Shown here: in pieces, positions 20,145 to 28,985 of the stretch | How positions within the stretch are numbered: position 1 is the stretch's first letter | Layout: every line of letters starts with the position of its first letter | Origin: Nitrospira sp. UBA2082 | GTDB taxonomy: Bacteria; Nitrospirota; Nitrospiria; Nitrospirales; Nitrospiraceae | Assembly: GCA_002331335.1 (NCBI GenBank) | Contig: DCZO01000016.1 | Location: 6,664-70,663 of the forward strand | DNA length: 64,000 bases | Direction: 5' to 3' | Program-made: the position numbers and the translations under genes | Notes under the pieces: generated by a model | Seen by the model: the letters and a program-made list of their open reading frames with translations, nothing else | Database searches by the model: none | What the model was told of the DNA's origin: nothing

Positions 20145-20450
20145 ATGAACCACCGCATCCTCAAAGTTCTGTCGGTTCTGCTTGTGCTCTGTGTCTTGTC
20201 GGTCAGCGGACTGGCTCAGGCGCAATCCGTCGAACATGTCGGGCACCATGCGCACCACCAGGCGGCCACCCACGGCACTGTGCTGTGCTCCTGGATGTGC
20301 GCTGCCGGGACCGTGCTCGATAGTCCGGTCATTCTCATCCAAGCCGAACGTAGCCCAGTCGCAACCATTCCGGTATCCCGCTCGATAGATCTTTCCATCG
20401 CGCCGTGTCACACATACCCCAGTCGTGCCCCTCCGTCTTTCTCTTTGTAG
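20145..20450 (+). CDS. Small secreted His/Cys protein (HHxAATHxxxxCSWxC family, copy 1)
   Basis: Not a family I can name. The 101-residue product has a signal peptide (residues 1 to about 27, ending AQAQS), then a His cluster (H31, H34, H35, H37, H38, H43) leading into C48-S-W-M-C52. A variable middle follows, ending in SRAPPSFSL. The same layout and exactly the same positions of H43, C48, W50 and C52 occur in the protein at 22294, and a looser version at 31995. His and Cys in a periplasmic protein suggest metal binding, unproven. The ATG at 20145 is chosen because the signal peptide begins there. A barrel gene follows after 121 bp. Confidence 0.72.
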   Translation: MNHRILKVLSVLLVLCVLSVSGLAQAQSVEHVGHHAHHQAATHGTVLCSWMCAAGTVLDSPVILIQAERSPVATIPVSRSIDLSIAPCHTYPSRAPPSFSL

Positions 20451-20571
20451 CAATTGCCGCCGCGTATTGATCTTCAAGTCAACCTGCTGCTGTCTTCCAT
20501 CGAATTCGGAAGCAGCTGGTGAGGATCAAGAAGGCTGAAACAATTCTTCGAGGGAAAGGTCTCGTATCATC

Positions 20572-21687
20572 ATGGCAGGGAAGCGGTTCACCCTGGGACT
20601 CATTTTCGGTGTTGCAAGCGTCTGTTCCTCGTGGTTTCCCGGTCAAGTTGCCCAGGCTGCTTGCGGGGCGGTGACCTGTTTTGTCGTGGTTGGCTCGCAA
20701 CAACAGGTACCGCAAGCAGGCCTCTTGACGTTCAACACAATCTACAATTACACGCCGATGCGGCTGCTGGACGGAACGTCTGGCGTGATCCCTGCAATCG
20801 ATCAACGCGACCAACGGATGATTCTGGACCACCACAAAGAAATCAGGAGCATCACACAGACGGTCACCTTTGATCTGAACTATGGCATCACGGATCGATT
20901 GGGCATCCAGGTGACGATTCCCTATCTGTGGCGGACACACAAGCACATCGATGGATTGGGGGAGCACGGTCCTACCGGAGCCGGAGAGCTTGTCCCCTTC
21001 AAGGATACCGGAATTGGTGATGTCACCTTCACAGGCAAATACAACATTCTGCCCATGCTCAGAGGCTCGATCGTCGCGGGATTCGGAGTACAAGTGCCGA
21101 CCGGCAGCACGAGTGCCAGAGACTTTGCGGGCCAAACCATGGAAGCGCCAGGCCAACTGGGCAAGGGGCAAGTGGGTCTGATTGGATCGCTCTATCAGAG
21201 TTACGAAATCATCCCGCAGCGGCTGAGCCAGTTTTTCTACGGCAGTTATCGCCATACCTTCCGCAACAACGATGGCTATCAATTCGGCGATGAATACAAC
21301 CTGAATCTCGGTGCCAGCGGGGTTCCACTGACAAGTGCGCCCTGGCTGGTGCTGATCGGTCAATTCCATTGGCGGTACATGGTTCATGACAACATGAGCG
21401 CCTCGCTGGAGCGATCTGCCAGGCCGGCTGACCCTGGTTTCCCAGGCGATCCGATCGTACTCGATCCGATGATCTTAAACCGCAGCGTGCCCAATACCGG
21501 TTCAACCTACTTTGCGTTTTCGCCCGGGTTCCAAGTGAATGTGGATGGAGTAATCAATTCACCGCTAACAAAGATGAGTTCGGTCTATTTCTATGCGCAA
21601 TTGCCGATTGAGCGGGATTCCAATAACAATTTGGCGCAGGGGACGAGTTACATATTCGGAGTGACCCGGTCATTCCAAGTGATGTGA
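20572..21687 (+). CDS. Outer-membrane beta-barrel protein, MetA-pathway-like (CGxVxCFVVxGSQQ type, copy 1)
   Basis: A 371-residue exported protein. A signal peptide ends near QVAQA, and the mature N-terminus begins CGAVTCFVVVGSQQ with C31 and C36 five residues apart, suggesting a disulfide or metal site. The body has alternating beta-strand patterns with TFDLNYGITDRLGIQVTIPY and FGVQVPTG, as in barrel proteins grouped with the 'MetA-pathway of phenol degradation' family. A paralogue is at 23132. The substrate is unknown. It is followed 42 bp later by a thioredoxin-like gene, so the two are probably co-expressed. Confidence 0.75.
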   Translation: MAGKRFTLGLIFGVASVCSSWFPGQVAQAACGAVTCFVVVGSQQQVPQAGLLTFNTIYNYTPMRLLDGTSGVIPAIDQRDQRMILDHHKEIRSITQTVTFDLNYGITDRLGIQVTIPYLWRTHKHIDGLGEHGPTGAGELVPFKDTGIGDVTFTGKYNILPMLRGSIVAGFGVQVPTGSTSARDFAGQTMEAPGQLGKGQVGLIGSLYQSYEIIPQRLSQFFYGSYRHTFRNNDGYQFGDEYNLNLGASGVPLTSAPWLVLIGQFHWRYMVHDNMSASLERSARPADPGFPGDPIVLDPMILNRSVPNTGSTYFAFSPGFQVNVDGVINSPLTKMSSVYFYAQLPIERDSNNNLAQGTSYIFGVTRSFQVM

Positions 21688-21729
21688 GTCAGGGTATGCG
21701 AGTGTGCCATGATGAGTAGGGAGGAAATG

Positions 21730-22287
21730 ATGAAGACCAATACGATCTGCCGCAACGCTCTGGTCATAGTAATGGCCATGTGTCTGGTGTCAGTCACCGC
21801 CGTTGGGCTCACGTGGGCCATGGGGTCGCGTGTGCCGGCGGTCGGCACGACGGCTGAGGATTTCCGCCTGGTCGATCTGGAAGGCAAGAGCCAGAGCCTC
21901 AGCCAGTATCGGGGCAAGGTCGTGCTCGTGAACTTTTGGGCGACCTGGTGCAAGCCCTGCACGACGGAGATGCCGGCGATGCAAACGACCTACGACAAAC
22001 TGCGAGACAAAGGGTTCGTCGTCTTGGCGATCAACGAACTGGAAGACGAGGCCAAGGTACGCGAACACATCAAGCAGTACAGCCATACCTTCCCGGTTCT
22101 TTTGGACCGCGATAACAAAGTGGCGAATCAATTCGGTGTATTCGGATTGCCGGTTAGCGTGTTCATTGATGAAAAAGGTGTCGTGCAGGAATACATCAAG
22201 GGCGGATTATTGACGGAAGACAAGATCTATCAGGCCGTTCAACGTATTCAAAGTGGCAAATCGGTGCAGGCGGCCTCCGCCAAGTAA
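21730..22287 (+). CDS. TlpA-like periplasmic thioredoxin
   Basis: Membrane-anchored or secreted thiol-disulfide protein of 185 residues. An N-terminal hydrophobic segment (9-31) precedes a thioredoxin fold with WATWCKPC (C74, C77) and the cis-proline loop FGLPVSVF (P141). The TlpA/ResA group typically reduces apo-cytochrome or copper-site cysteines in the periplasm. GGAGGAAATG offers two adjacent ATGs; 21730 has the better spacing. It lies between a barrel with paired N-terminal cysteines and a small CSWxC protein that ends 6 bp from it, so those cysteines are candidate substrates (inference). Confidence 0.88.
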   Translation: MKTNTICRNALVIVMAMCLVSVTAVGLTWAMGSRVPAVGTTAEDFRLVDLEGKSQSLSQYRGKVVLVNFWATWCKPCTTEMPAMQTTYDKLRDKGFVVLAINELEDEAKVREHIKQYSHTFPVLLDRDNKVANQFGVFGLPVSVFIDEKGVVQEYIKGGLLTEDKIYQAVQRIQSGKSVQAASAK

Positions 22288-22293
22288 CGTGAC

Positions 22294-22599
22294 ATGATTC
22301 GTTTCACTCGACAGATATTGGTCCTGCCTCTCGTTGCGTGCCTGCTGTTGGTGCCTGTGCTCGCTTCGCCGGCGACCGTTGCCCATGAAGCCCAGCATAG
22401 TCACCACAAGGCAGCCACGCATTCCTCCCCGCTCTGTTCTTGGTTCTGCGGGGCAGGGCAGGGGTATGAACTAACCGAATTTATATTCGTTCCAACGATT
22501 ACTTTCCTGGCCATCCTCGATATCGAGCAGAAAGACCAGGTCGACGATATCGAGTTGGTGTTCTCTCCCTCGCGCGGTCCTCCCTCGTTCTCTTCCTAG
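22294..22599 (+). CDS. Small secreted His/Cys protein (HHxAATHxxxxCSWxC family, copy 2)
   Basis: 101 residues, the same length as copy 1 at 20145. It has a signal peptide, H31, H35, H37, H38 and H43, then C48-S-W-F-C52, an acidic middle (IEQKDQVDDIELVF) and the tail SRGPPSFSS. Only the HHKAATH-CSWFC core and the tail are conserved with copy 1; the middle is unrelated. That pattern fits selection on a metal- or redox-active head and a terminal signal. It starts 6 bp after the thioredoxin gene. No database family can be named from sequence alone. Confidence 0.72.
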   Translation: MIRFTRQILVLPLVACLLLVPVLASPATVAHEAQHSHHKAATHSSPLCSWFCGAGQGYELTEFIFVPTITFLAILDIEQKDQVDDIELVFSPSRGPPSFSS

Positions 22600-22820
22600 G
22601 TTTCGTCCGTCGTCCGATTCATTACAGTACGCTACGCCGCTGCTTTCGAAGAGGTAGCGGTCAGCGTCTAGTTCTCGGCGGCGGACTGTTGCTCAGACAG
22701 CCGCAATCAACTCCTCCCCGGGCCGGTTATTCGTGTCAGGCATCGAGGAGAGGGGGCGGATCCGCGGCTGTTCTCAGCCTTGTTCTGGAAACATTTGGAA
22801 TGAGTGAGGAGAGAACCATC
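22600..22820 (+). other. Hairpin-bearing 221-nt leader before the first HTH gene
   Basis: No gene is seen. CCGCT-GC and GTAGCGG (around 22643-22664) form a 7-bp stem with one wobble pair, enclosed by ACGCT/AGCGT. A second palindrome, GCGGATCCGC, lies nearer the HTH start. The second HTH gene (32596) also has a long hairpin-rich leader of similar length (238 nt) after a His/Cys gene. Confidence 0.4.
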
Positions 22821-23135
22821 ATGGACGAAATTCTTGCGTTACAGAATAAGCGATTGCTGCGGGTCGATGAAGCGGCCCGGCTGCTGAACATCAGCCGGTG
22901 GACGGTCTATCGCTGGGTTGAGGCCGGTCAGCTCGGTGGCACTCGCATTGGCGCGGGGAGTCTCCGAATTTTCAGCGATACGGTGGCGGCCTTGATCAGT
23001 CACCACTGTGTCGGGGCGTCGGCGACGGCAGAGACGGTGCAGGGAGGGAAGACTCCAATGGAGATGTCGGGACGGAGCGGCCGCCTTAACCCTGCCTCCG
23101 GCATGCTGAGTCCGCGACGACAAGCTGCGGTATGA
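22821..23135 (+). CDS. Excisionase/MerR-like helix-turn-helix DNA-binding protein (copy 1)
   Basis: A 104-residue protein whose first half is an HTH_17-type domain: RLLRVDEAARLLNISRWTVY, then RWVEAGQLGGTRIGAGSLRIF. The start at 22821 is chosen for GGAGAG 7 nt upstream. The second half is low-complexity and basic. The core is closely similar to the HTH protein at 32596. Both follow a His/Cys secreted-protein gene, so a regulatory link is likely. The stop overlaps the next ATG as ATGA (23132-23135), making it the first gene of a unit with the barrel. It could be a phage-type excisionase relic, but repetition in equal context argues against that. Confidence 0.8.
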   Translation: MDEILALQNKRLLRVDEAARLLNISRWTVYRWVEAGQLGGTRIGAGSLRIFSDTVAALISHHCVGASATAETVQGGKTPMEMSGRSGRLNPASGMLSPRRQAAV

Positions 23136-24205
23136 GCAAGTTGGGAATTCAACGGTTTCTCTGTTTGGCCTCCGCGCTCCTGTTGGCGCAGGGGGCGGGA
23201 CTTTTCGAGCCGCCGGCTGAGGCCTCTTGTGGTTCCGTGAGCTGCTTTGTCGTCATAGGCTCGCAGCAGGCGGTTTCGCCGGCCGGTGTGCTGACGGTGA
23301 ACCTGAATTACACGTACACGCCCAACGGGATTCCATCCGGCGGGGTCAATACCATCCCGTTTGCCAATACACAACTCAAGCAACTCATCCTGGCCAATAG
23401 CCAAGTCAGCCAACTGAGAACGTTGGTGGAGACGGCAGCGTTGGACATCAACTATGGCCTGACCGAGCGATGGGGGCTTGAAGTGTTAGTGCCCTACCGG
23501 ATGATCGATGCCGTCGGGCAAATCGGGGCGGGCGCGGTGTCAAATACCTGGGACCGCGGGATCGGCGATGTGCTGGCAAAAGTAAAATACAACGCATTGC
23601 CGACTCTGCGCAGCATGGTGGTGCTGGAAATGGGCGTCTACTTTCCGACCGGAGATTACGGCCATCTCGCGACTTCCACGCAGCTCGTCGAATCCACCTT
23701 GCAGATCGGGCGAGGCGCCTTTGGCGTTCAACCAGGGTTCTATCAAACTTACGAGATCATGCCCCACCGATTGAACCAGTTTCTGTCCGGGAACTGGCGG
23801 TATACCGCGCGCAATTCCGATGGGTACCGCTTTGGACAGGAGTTCACGCTGAATGCGGGGCTGAACCTGGTGACGGTCCCATGGCTTACACTCACCAATC
23901 AGATCAATTTCCGGTACAAGGACCGGGACAATATCGAAGCGGCGCTCTATGAGCTCAGGGGGGCGCCGTTGAATCGGGCGGTGCTGCTCGATGGGAATAT
24001 CATCGGCCGCCCTGTTCCGACGACCGACCATACCTACGTGGCGTTCTCGACCGGGATGGTGGTGAACGCCTTCGATTTCGCGCAGGTCTATTTCATCGCG
24101 CAGATTCCGATCTATCGGGACTTCAACGGCAACCTGCAGCAGGAAATCAGTTATGTGGGGGGAGTGACGAAATCATTTGCAACACCTTCGCTGACGGCGC
24201 AATGA
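23132..24205 (+). CDS. Outer-membrane beta-barrel protein, MetA-pathway-like (CGxVxCFVVxGSQQ type, copy 2)
   Basis: Paralogue of the barrel at 20572, 357 residues. After a signal peptide (ending PAEAS) it begins CGSVSCFVVIGSQQ with C33 and C38. DINYGLTERWGLEVLVPY and FGVQPGFYQTYEIMPHRLNQF align with the first copy, as does the end (AQIPIYRDFNGNLQQEISY). Translation is coupled to the HTH gene by a 4-bp overlap. The lipoprotein gene downstream starts 41 bp after its stop. The transported substrate cannot be told from sequence. Confidence 0.75.
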   Translation: MSKLGIQRFLCLASALLLAQGAGLFEPPAEASCGSVSCFVVIGSQQAVSPAGVLTVNLNYTYTPNGIPSGGVNTIPFANTQLKQLILANSQVSQLRTLVETAALDINYGLTERWGLEVLVPYRMIDAVGQIGAGAVSNTWDRGIGDVLAKVKYNALPTLRSMVVLEMGVYFPTGDYGHLATSTQLVESTLQIGRGAFGVQPGFYQTYEIMPHRLNQFLSGNWRYTARNSDGYRFGQEFTLNAGLNLVTVPWLTLTNQINFRYKDRDNIEAALYELRGAPLNRAVLLDGNIIGRPVPTTDHTYVAFSTGMVVNAFDFAQVYFIAQIPIYRDFNGNLQQEISYVGGVTKSFATPSLTAQ

Positions 24206-24246
24206 GCCAAGCGAATGGCAGAAGCGTGGCTTCTGGAGAAGGCGCT

Positions 24247-25827
24247 ATGAAACACAGCATGCTACGCAGCGGGGTCAGGAACGGGATGTTCACAGTTGGA
24301 AAGCAGACGATGCTTGTAATCGTGTTGCTCCTCGCTGCGTGCAGTACCGGAGGAGACGGTGAATCTGAACCGAATACTCCGCTCACGACGCCGATGGCGC
24401 TGGTGGTGAACCAGGATGACACAACTCTCACAACGCTCAGACTCGATGGGAAGCATTCGCCCATCATCAGCACGATCTCGCTCGGTCCTGCCGAGCCGGA
24501 CGCAATCGGTGGAGTGACGTTCTCACTGGGTGAGTGGATTTTCGTCACCCATACGGCCGGGAACCGGGTGGCCGCGATCGATCCGATCGGCGCCCCAACC
24601 CCGATTCTTGAAGATTTCCTGACTGCAAATCCGGCCAATCCGGCAGTGCGGATCGGACAACGGCCGACGCGCATCTACCGGGACCCGGTGGACAAGGAAG
24701 TCCTCTGGACGACGAACGACGGCGATCCGGCTAACGGCATCGATACCCTTGCCGGCTGTTCTAATGGCGGCTCGGTGTCGGTGTTGCACAATTCGCACCT
24801 TGGTGTGGGCGGAGGCGAAAAGCCACGCGTCACATCGAGAGTGTGCCTCTCCGGCACAGGAGACCATTTCATTGCCTTTTCCCGTCCCCCTTTTCAGCAG
24901 AATGCCTTTGTCTCGAGCAAGACGACAGGCGTGGTCAGTGTGTTATTGTCCGTTCCGCTGGTTGGTGGGGGAGTGGCCTGGAGCGAGAGCCCTGGGCTGA
25001 TAGATTTATGCACCCAACAATTCACTGTTTCGATTCCCCAGAACTGTGGGGCGGGCCCGGCCGGGCTGTTCTGGTCACAGACGACGCAGAAGATCTACTC
25101 CTATCTCTCAGGCCACGGTCTGGTGGTGGAAATCAATCCTACTGGTGCCCCCCCCATTACTAAGTCAGTAGCAATCATGCCTGCGGTGCCGAGCACCACG
25201 GTGTATCGCTCGGTCGACCTCACGCCGGATGGACGATTCCTGTTCCTGGTGGGGGAGGACATTCTGGCCGACCTGATCACTTCAGCGCCGAGCGGCAACG
25301 TTTGCCAAGCGAATCCCAAGGTCTATGGAAGGTTTGCGATCGTAGATCTGACTGCCCCAACACTCTCTGTGCAGCCGTTCTCCATCCCAGGCCTGGATAA
25401 TATCAGGCCGGGTCATTTTCAATTCGCTCCGGACGGTCGGCGCCTGTATCTTACACAATCGAACAAGGTCACCGATCTGCCGTGCGCGACGCAGGCGAAC
25501 AATTTGAAAAAGGACAAACTCCTCGTCTTCGACCCCTCGACGTTCCCTGTCGCGCCGACCTTTCTGGCGGAGATTGATTTGCCGGCGGTCGGACCCGATG
25601 GGTTCCATGGCATGGATGTCTGGGTGACCGGACCTCGTGGAGCCGGCTCCGCCAAGGGTGTTGTCGTGACGAATGCCCAGCCCGGCGTCAATGGCTCGGT
25701 GTCACTGATCAATGCCGCGAGCAATACGATCACGGCGACCATTCCGGTGGGGAGAAATCCCAAACAGGCCACCGTGTACTACTACGGCCTCGCGGCCAGC
25801 GACAACCAGGCGACCCCGATCTGGTAA
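24247..25827 (+). CDS. YncE-like beta-propeller lipoprotein
   Basis: A 526-residue lipoprotein. The lipobox LLLAAC places lipidated C32 after a hydrophobic signal. Repeated blade-like units of the YncE type follow, such as LVVNQDDTTLTTLRLDG, GNRVAAIDP, DLTPDGRFLFLVGED and VSLINAASNTITATIPVG, consistent with a seven-bladed propeller on the outer or inner membrane. The start at 24247 has GGAGAAGG ahead of it; another ATG at 24202 overlaps the barrel stop but lacks a ribosome site. Its position makes it the last gene of the barrel cassette. Ligand unknown. Confidence 0.8.
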   Translation: MKHSMLRSGVRNGMFTVGKQTMLVIVLLLAACSTGGDGESEPNTPLTTPMALVVNQDDTTLTTLRLDGKHSPIISTISLGPAEPDAIGGVTFSLGEWIFVTHTAGNRVAAIDPIGAPTPILEDFLTANPANPAVRIGQRPTRIYRDPVDKEVLWTTNDGDPANGIDTLAGCSNGGSVSVLHNSHLGVGGGEKPRVTSRVCLSGTGDHFIAFSRPPFQQNAFVSSKTTGVVSVLLSVPLVGGGVAWSESPGLIDLCTQQFTVSIPQNCGAGPAGLFWSQTTQKIYSYLSGHGLVVEINPTGAPPITKSVAIMPAVPSTTVYRSVDLTPDGRFLFLVGEDILADLITSAPSGNVCQANPKVYGRFAIVDLTAPTLSVQPFSIPGLDNIRPGHFQFAPDGRRLYLTQSNKVTDLPCATQANNLKKDKLLVFDPSTFPVAPTFLAEIDLPAVGPDGFHGMDVWVTGPRGAGSAKGVVVTNAQPGVNGSVSLINAASNTITATIPVGRNPKQATVYYYGLAASDNQATPIW

Positions 25828-25837
25828 GGAAAGTCGA

Positions 25838-25866
25838 CGGCTGTGGCTGCAGCGTTGCCACAGCCG
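25838..25866. terminator. Hairpin between convergent genes
   Basis: CGGCTGTGGC (25838-25847) and GCCACAGCCG (25857-25866) form a perfect 10-bp stem with a 9-nt loop. It sits between the stops of the propeller lipoprotein and the convergent spermidine-synthase-like gene. It is a likely bidirectional terminator, although no long T-run follows. Confidence 0.7.
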
Positions 25867-25873
25867 CAGCGTT

Positions 25874-27463
25874 CTAGCGCACCAGCAGCTCGAAGGCGAT
25901 GCGATCGAGAAACAGTTTCCGGTAAGTTTCGGACTTCCGTATCTGCCGGCTCTCCATCGGATTGTAGTCATCGGTGATCGTGAAGCCGTTGTCCGTGTCG
26001 GTCATCCGGTGTTCATGCTCGATGAGCCATTGAACGCGCCGGTCCTGGCTGGAGGCCTCGAGGACGATCGGCTGCTCGGATGCCAAAAACACAAAATCTG
26101 TGAACTCGGACTTTTCCGTGATGAAGACCCGGAGGTGAGGGAAGAGGCCCTTCAGTGTTCGATGCACCGCCGCGACGGCGTCGGATCCTTCCCCGATTGT
26201 GAATCCGACATAGTTGAGGGCGAGGACCCCCCCTTCATCCAATAGGCTGCGCAGCTCGCTCAGCATCTCACGGGTGAGCAGATGGGTCGGTTCGGTCCCG
26301 CCGGTAAAACAATCGTGGATGATCAGGTCATAGCGCCGATCGAGGTGTTTGATTTCATACCGTGCGTCGCCGACCAGGAAACGGCCTGTCGGCGCAAAGT
26401 GGAAAAACTGCAGCGCCGCGTCGGCGACCGCCGGGTCGATCTCGATCGTATCGGTGGCGATGCCCTGGGATTTCAGATCGCGCGCGACGTGCCCGCCGCC
26501 AAGACCGATCAGCAACGCCTGTTTCGCCTCCGGCCGGAACATCGGCAGCAGCCCGAGAACGTGCTGATAACCTAAGACGCTTCGATCCAATTTCTGATCC
26601 ACCGCGCTGATGACGGAGGCGTCGGAGAGCATCAGGCGGTAGCCGTGCCGCTCGTCGTCTACCACGCGCACCCATCCGTATAGACTTTCCGCCTCAGACC
26701 GGATCGTAAACCCCTCGATCGATTTGCGGGAGGCGGCAAACCCTGATGTCGTCAGCACGGCAATCGCCACGGCGGCCGCCGTGATCGATGCAAGCGATCG
26801 AGGACGCACGTCTGTCGCACGGTCTCGCCAGGCGACGAAAAGGCCAAGAGCGGTCAGCAGGAGGCTGAGAGAAAGGAGAATCGCGCGGGTGCCGAACAGC
26901 GGCAACAGGTAGAAGCCCAATAGCAACGTGCCTGCGACGCTGCCGATAGTGCTCACGGCGTAGACAGTGCCGGAGGCCGCGCCCACTCCGCTTAAATCGC
27001 GTGTCGCGCGTTTGATCACATAGGGGCCGACCATGGCGAGTGCGGTGAGTGGCAGGGTGAAGAGCAGCAGCGCACTGACGAATGCGCCCACGCGCAGGCC
27101 GAGAGAATCTGTCAGGAGCAGCACCGGTCCGCTGAGAAAAGGGATCAGCACTGTCGTGAGGGCTGAGAAGAGAATCACGTGGCCGAGCCGGATCCCAGAA
27201 AACCGATCGGCGACATGCCCGCCGAGAAAATACCCCAGGGCCAACGCGATCAATGTTACGGCGATGAGGGACGACCAGACATACAGGCTCACGCCGTAAA
27301 AAGGGCCGATGATCCGGGTGCCGAGGAGTTCCAGAATCATCACGGCAGCGCCGGTCATCGTGACGGTTCCATATAAGACAGCCGTTCCGACTAAATCTCC
27401 TGTTCCGGATCGGTTCCGGCCCGGATTAGGACATTGTGAGGCGCTTCCGAGCGGCTGATTCAT
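25874..27463 (-). CDS. Fused membrane transporter / spermidine synthase-like protein
   Basis: 529 residues. The N-terminal half has about eight membrane helices in an MFS-like arrangement (MILELLGTRIIGPFYGVSLYVWSS, then LALGYFLGGHVADRFSG). The soluble C-terminal half has the aminopropyltransferase/SAM fold: IGLGGGHVARDLKSQG, TIEIDPAVADAALQFF and IIHDCFTGGTEPTHLLT. Such fusions are widespread and annotated as fused MFS/spermidine synthases, yet polyamine synthesis is rarely proven for them. It is alone on its strand and convergent with the propeller lipoprotein. Confidence 0.85.
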   Translation of the reverse strand: MNQPLGSASQCPNPGRNRSGTGDLVGTAVLYGTVTMTGAAVMILELLGTRIIGPFYGVSLYVWSSLIAVTLIALALGYFLGGHVADRFSGIRLGHVILFSALTTVLIPFLSGPVLLLTDSLGLRVGAFVSALLLFTLPLTALAMVGPYVIKRATRDLSGVGAASGTVYAVSTIGSVAGTLLLGFYLLPLFGTRAILLSLSLLLTALGLFVAWRDRATDVRPRSLASITAAAVAIAVLTTSGFAASRKSIEGFTIRSEAESLYGWVRVVDDERHGYRLMLSDASVISAVDQKLDRSVLGYQHVLGLLPMFRPEAKQALLIGLGGGHVARDLKSQGIATDTIEIDPAVADAALQFFHFAPTGRFLVGDARYEIKHLDRRYDLIIHDCFTGGTEPTHLLTREMLSELRSLLDEGGVLALNYVGFTIGEGSDAVAAVHRTLKGLFPHLRVFITEKSEFTDFVFLASEQPIVLEASSQDRRVQWLIEHEHRMTDTDNGFTITDDYNPMESRQIRKSETYRKLFLDRIAFELLVR

Positions 27464-27852
27464 GTGGGTACTTCTAGCATGAACCAGGTTCGAATACGCG
27501 GAGCCTCAAGCAGAATTTCTGCGAACCTCGGGGCAGAAACGTTTTTTGTCACATCTGTTGCATCTGGTGCAGGGATCTGTGGAGCCTGATTTCCGCCTTT
27601 GGTATAGCTAGGCGCAGCAATGGGGATAAGAGCCTAGCGCAAGACTCGAGGGGCGGAGAAGGGAGGGTAGCGGGAAGACTCCGGTCTCAATGACGGGAGT
27701 TGTCGTGTTCCCAAATGAGAACAAGAAATGAAGAGACGGATTGCCGAATTGCAGTTGAAACGCTTGAAGCTCAGGGTGTGCGAAAGAAGTAACCCCTGTG
27801 CAGGGAAGTGTGGCACGCAAAACTTAATTGATCAGCGCGAAAGGAGCATGTG
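27464..27852 (+). promoter_or_regulatory. Long upstream region of the VPxPA-CTERM operon
   Basis: No gene is seen in 389 bp. Small palindromes are visible: GCAGAATTTCTGC near 27512, and CTAGGC/GCCTAG around 27608-27640. A GGGAA/TTCCC pair enclosing ACTCC/GGAGT lies around 27670-27712. TGGCACG at about 27809 matches a sigma-54 -24 box, but the expected -12 GC is absent. AAGGAG at 27841 is the ribosome site of the first CTERM gene. Confidence 0.4.
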
Positions 27853-28893
27853 ATGAAGAAAGCGTTAGTAGTTGCACCCTTGTCCGCTATGGCGCTCATG
27901 TTGGCTGCCGGCGCAGCCTCCGCGCACGTCGGTTATGGCAGTTCTCTGTACGATCAATCCACCAATACCTACGGAGCCGTGAGCAACTTTACCCCGACCG
28001 TCAGCAGCAATGCCGGCTGGATTTCCGGCATGAGCAATAACGGCGTCAATCGTACTGCGACGGTCGATACGCTGGCGGACACCCATAATAACCGCTTCCG
28101 TTTCTTTACTCTGACTCAGGTGTCCAATATTACCATCACCGTGCTCGGTACCCCCAACACCAACGGCGCGTCGGTGCTGAATCCGGGGTTCTCTCTGTTC
28201 ACCGGCCTGGTGCCGGCTGGATCTCATGACGGCGTGGGCGACACGAATGGATTGACTGCGGCCCAGATCACCGCCTTGCAAACCCCCGCCATGGTCGGTG
28301 CTGCGGTCGGGGCCGCTGATGGGGGCCATCTGCAAAATGTTCCGGCCTTTGCCACTTGGTCGCCCTTCTTCGACACCATGGATGAAATCACTGCCGAGGG
28401 CGGCGGTACGCTCGACGGCGGCGGCGCCAATTGGGGTGTGTATCGGGCTGATGGCGACTTCACCATGGGGAACAACGGTGGACTTGTCAGCGGAGTGACC
28501 TACCAGGGCATCTCCGTTGGGGACGGCCACAATGGGGATGTGCAGGACAACGCCGTGAGCTGGACCGGCATCCTCGGGCCTGGCACCTATTCGCTGATCA
28601 TCGGCGGAACCAGACTGGACGACTTGGCGTCGTTGTTTACCGAAGTGCAGAACGGGACAGGGAATCCCGCCACTGGCTATACGGCCTGTGACACCAGCAA
28701 CCCGGTCTCCTGCAATGGAACAACTTACAGTACCGCCTATGCGGACCTGCGACTGGCTCGGAACATGTTCATCAGCATGACGGTCGACGGGAATGTCAGC
28801 CCTGTTCCTGTGCCCGCGGCGGTCTATCTGTTCGGGACGGGCCTCGTCGGATTGGCTGGATTCGCGCGTCGTAGAATGACTGCTGAAGCATAA
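27853..28893 (+). CDS. VPxPA-CTERM secreted protein 1
   Basis: 346 residues with a signal peptide (to about ASA), a Gly/Asn/Thr-rich mature domain, and a C-terminal sorting signal. The signal is PVPVPAAVYLFGTGLVGL, then a helix and RRR. This is the tripartite PEP-CTERM type (VPxPA variant) recognised by exosortases, which are not encoded in this window. One Cys pair (ACDTSNPVSC) lies near the end of the mature domain. The ATG at 27853 is favoured over GTG at 27850 because AAGGAG is 6 nt away. First gene of a four-gene run of CTERM proteins. Confidence 0.88.
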   Translation: MKKALVVAPLSAMALMLAAGAASAHVGYGSSLYDQSTNTYGAVSNFTPTVSSNAGWISGMSNNGVNRTATVDTLADTHNNRFRFFTLTQVSNITITVLGTPNTNGASVLNPGFSLFTGLVPAGSHDGVGDTNGLTAAQITALQTPAMVGAAVGAADGGHLQNVPAFATWSPFFDTMDEITAEGGGTLDGGGANWGVYRADGDFTMGNNGGLVSGVTYQGISVGDGHNGDVQDNAVSWTGILGPGTYSLIIGGTRLDDLASLFTEVQNGTGNPATGYTACDTSNPVSCNGTTYSTAYADLRLARNMFISMTVDGNVSPVPVPAAVYLFGTGLVGLAGFARRRMTAEA

Positions 28894-28985
28894 GCAGAGC
28901 CGACGAACGTACCGGTGGCTATTTTGAGCGGTATTCATACGGCTGATGAGAGATGCGTATGAACCGCGTTAGAAAGGAGTTGAAC

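Noticed and set aside
22821..23135. HTH gene as a prophage excisionase marking an integrated element
   Set aside because: No integrase, att repeats or phage genes nearby, and the same type of gene recurs at 32596 in an equivalent context.
27470..27530. tRNA-like GGTTCGAATA stretch
   Set aside because: No acceptor, D-arm or anticodon stem can be built around it.
27600..27700. Possible c-di-GMP-I (GEMM) riboswitch before the CTERM operon
   Set aside because: GCGCAAGACTC and GGTAGCGGG resemble parts of the consensus, but the P1b core and the closing ACCGATGG are missing. An Infernal search with RF01051 would settle it.
27809..27830. Sigma-54 promoter before the CTERM operon
   Set aside because: The -24 element TGGCACG is good but the -12 position reads TT instead of GC at the required spacing.
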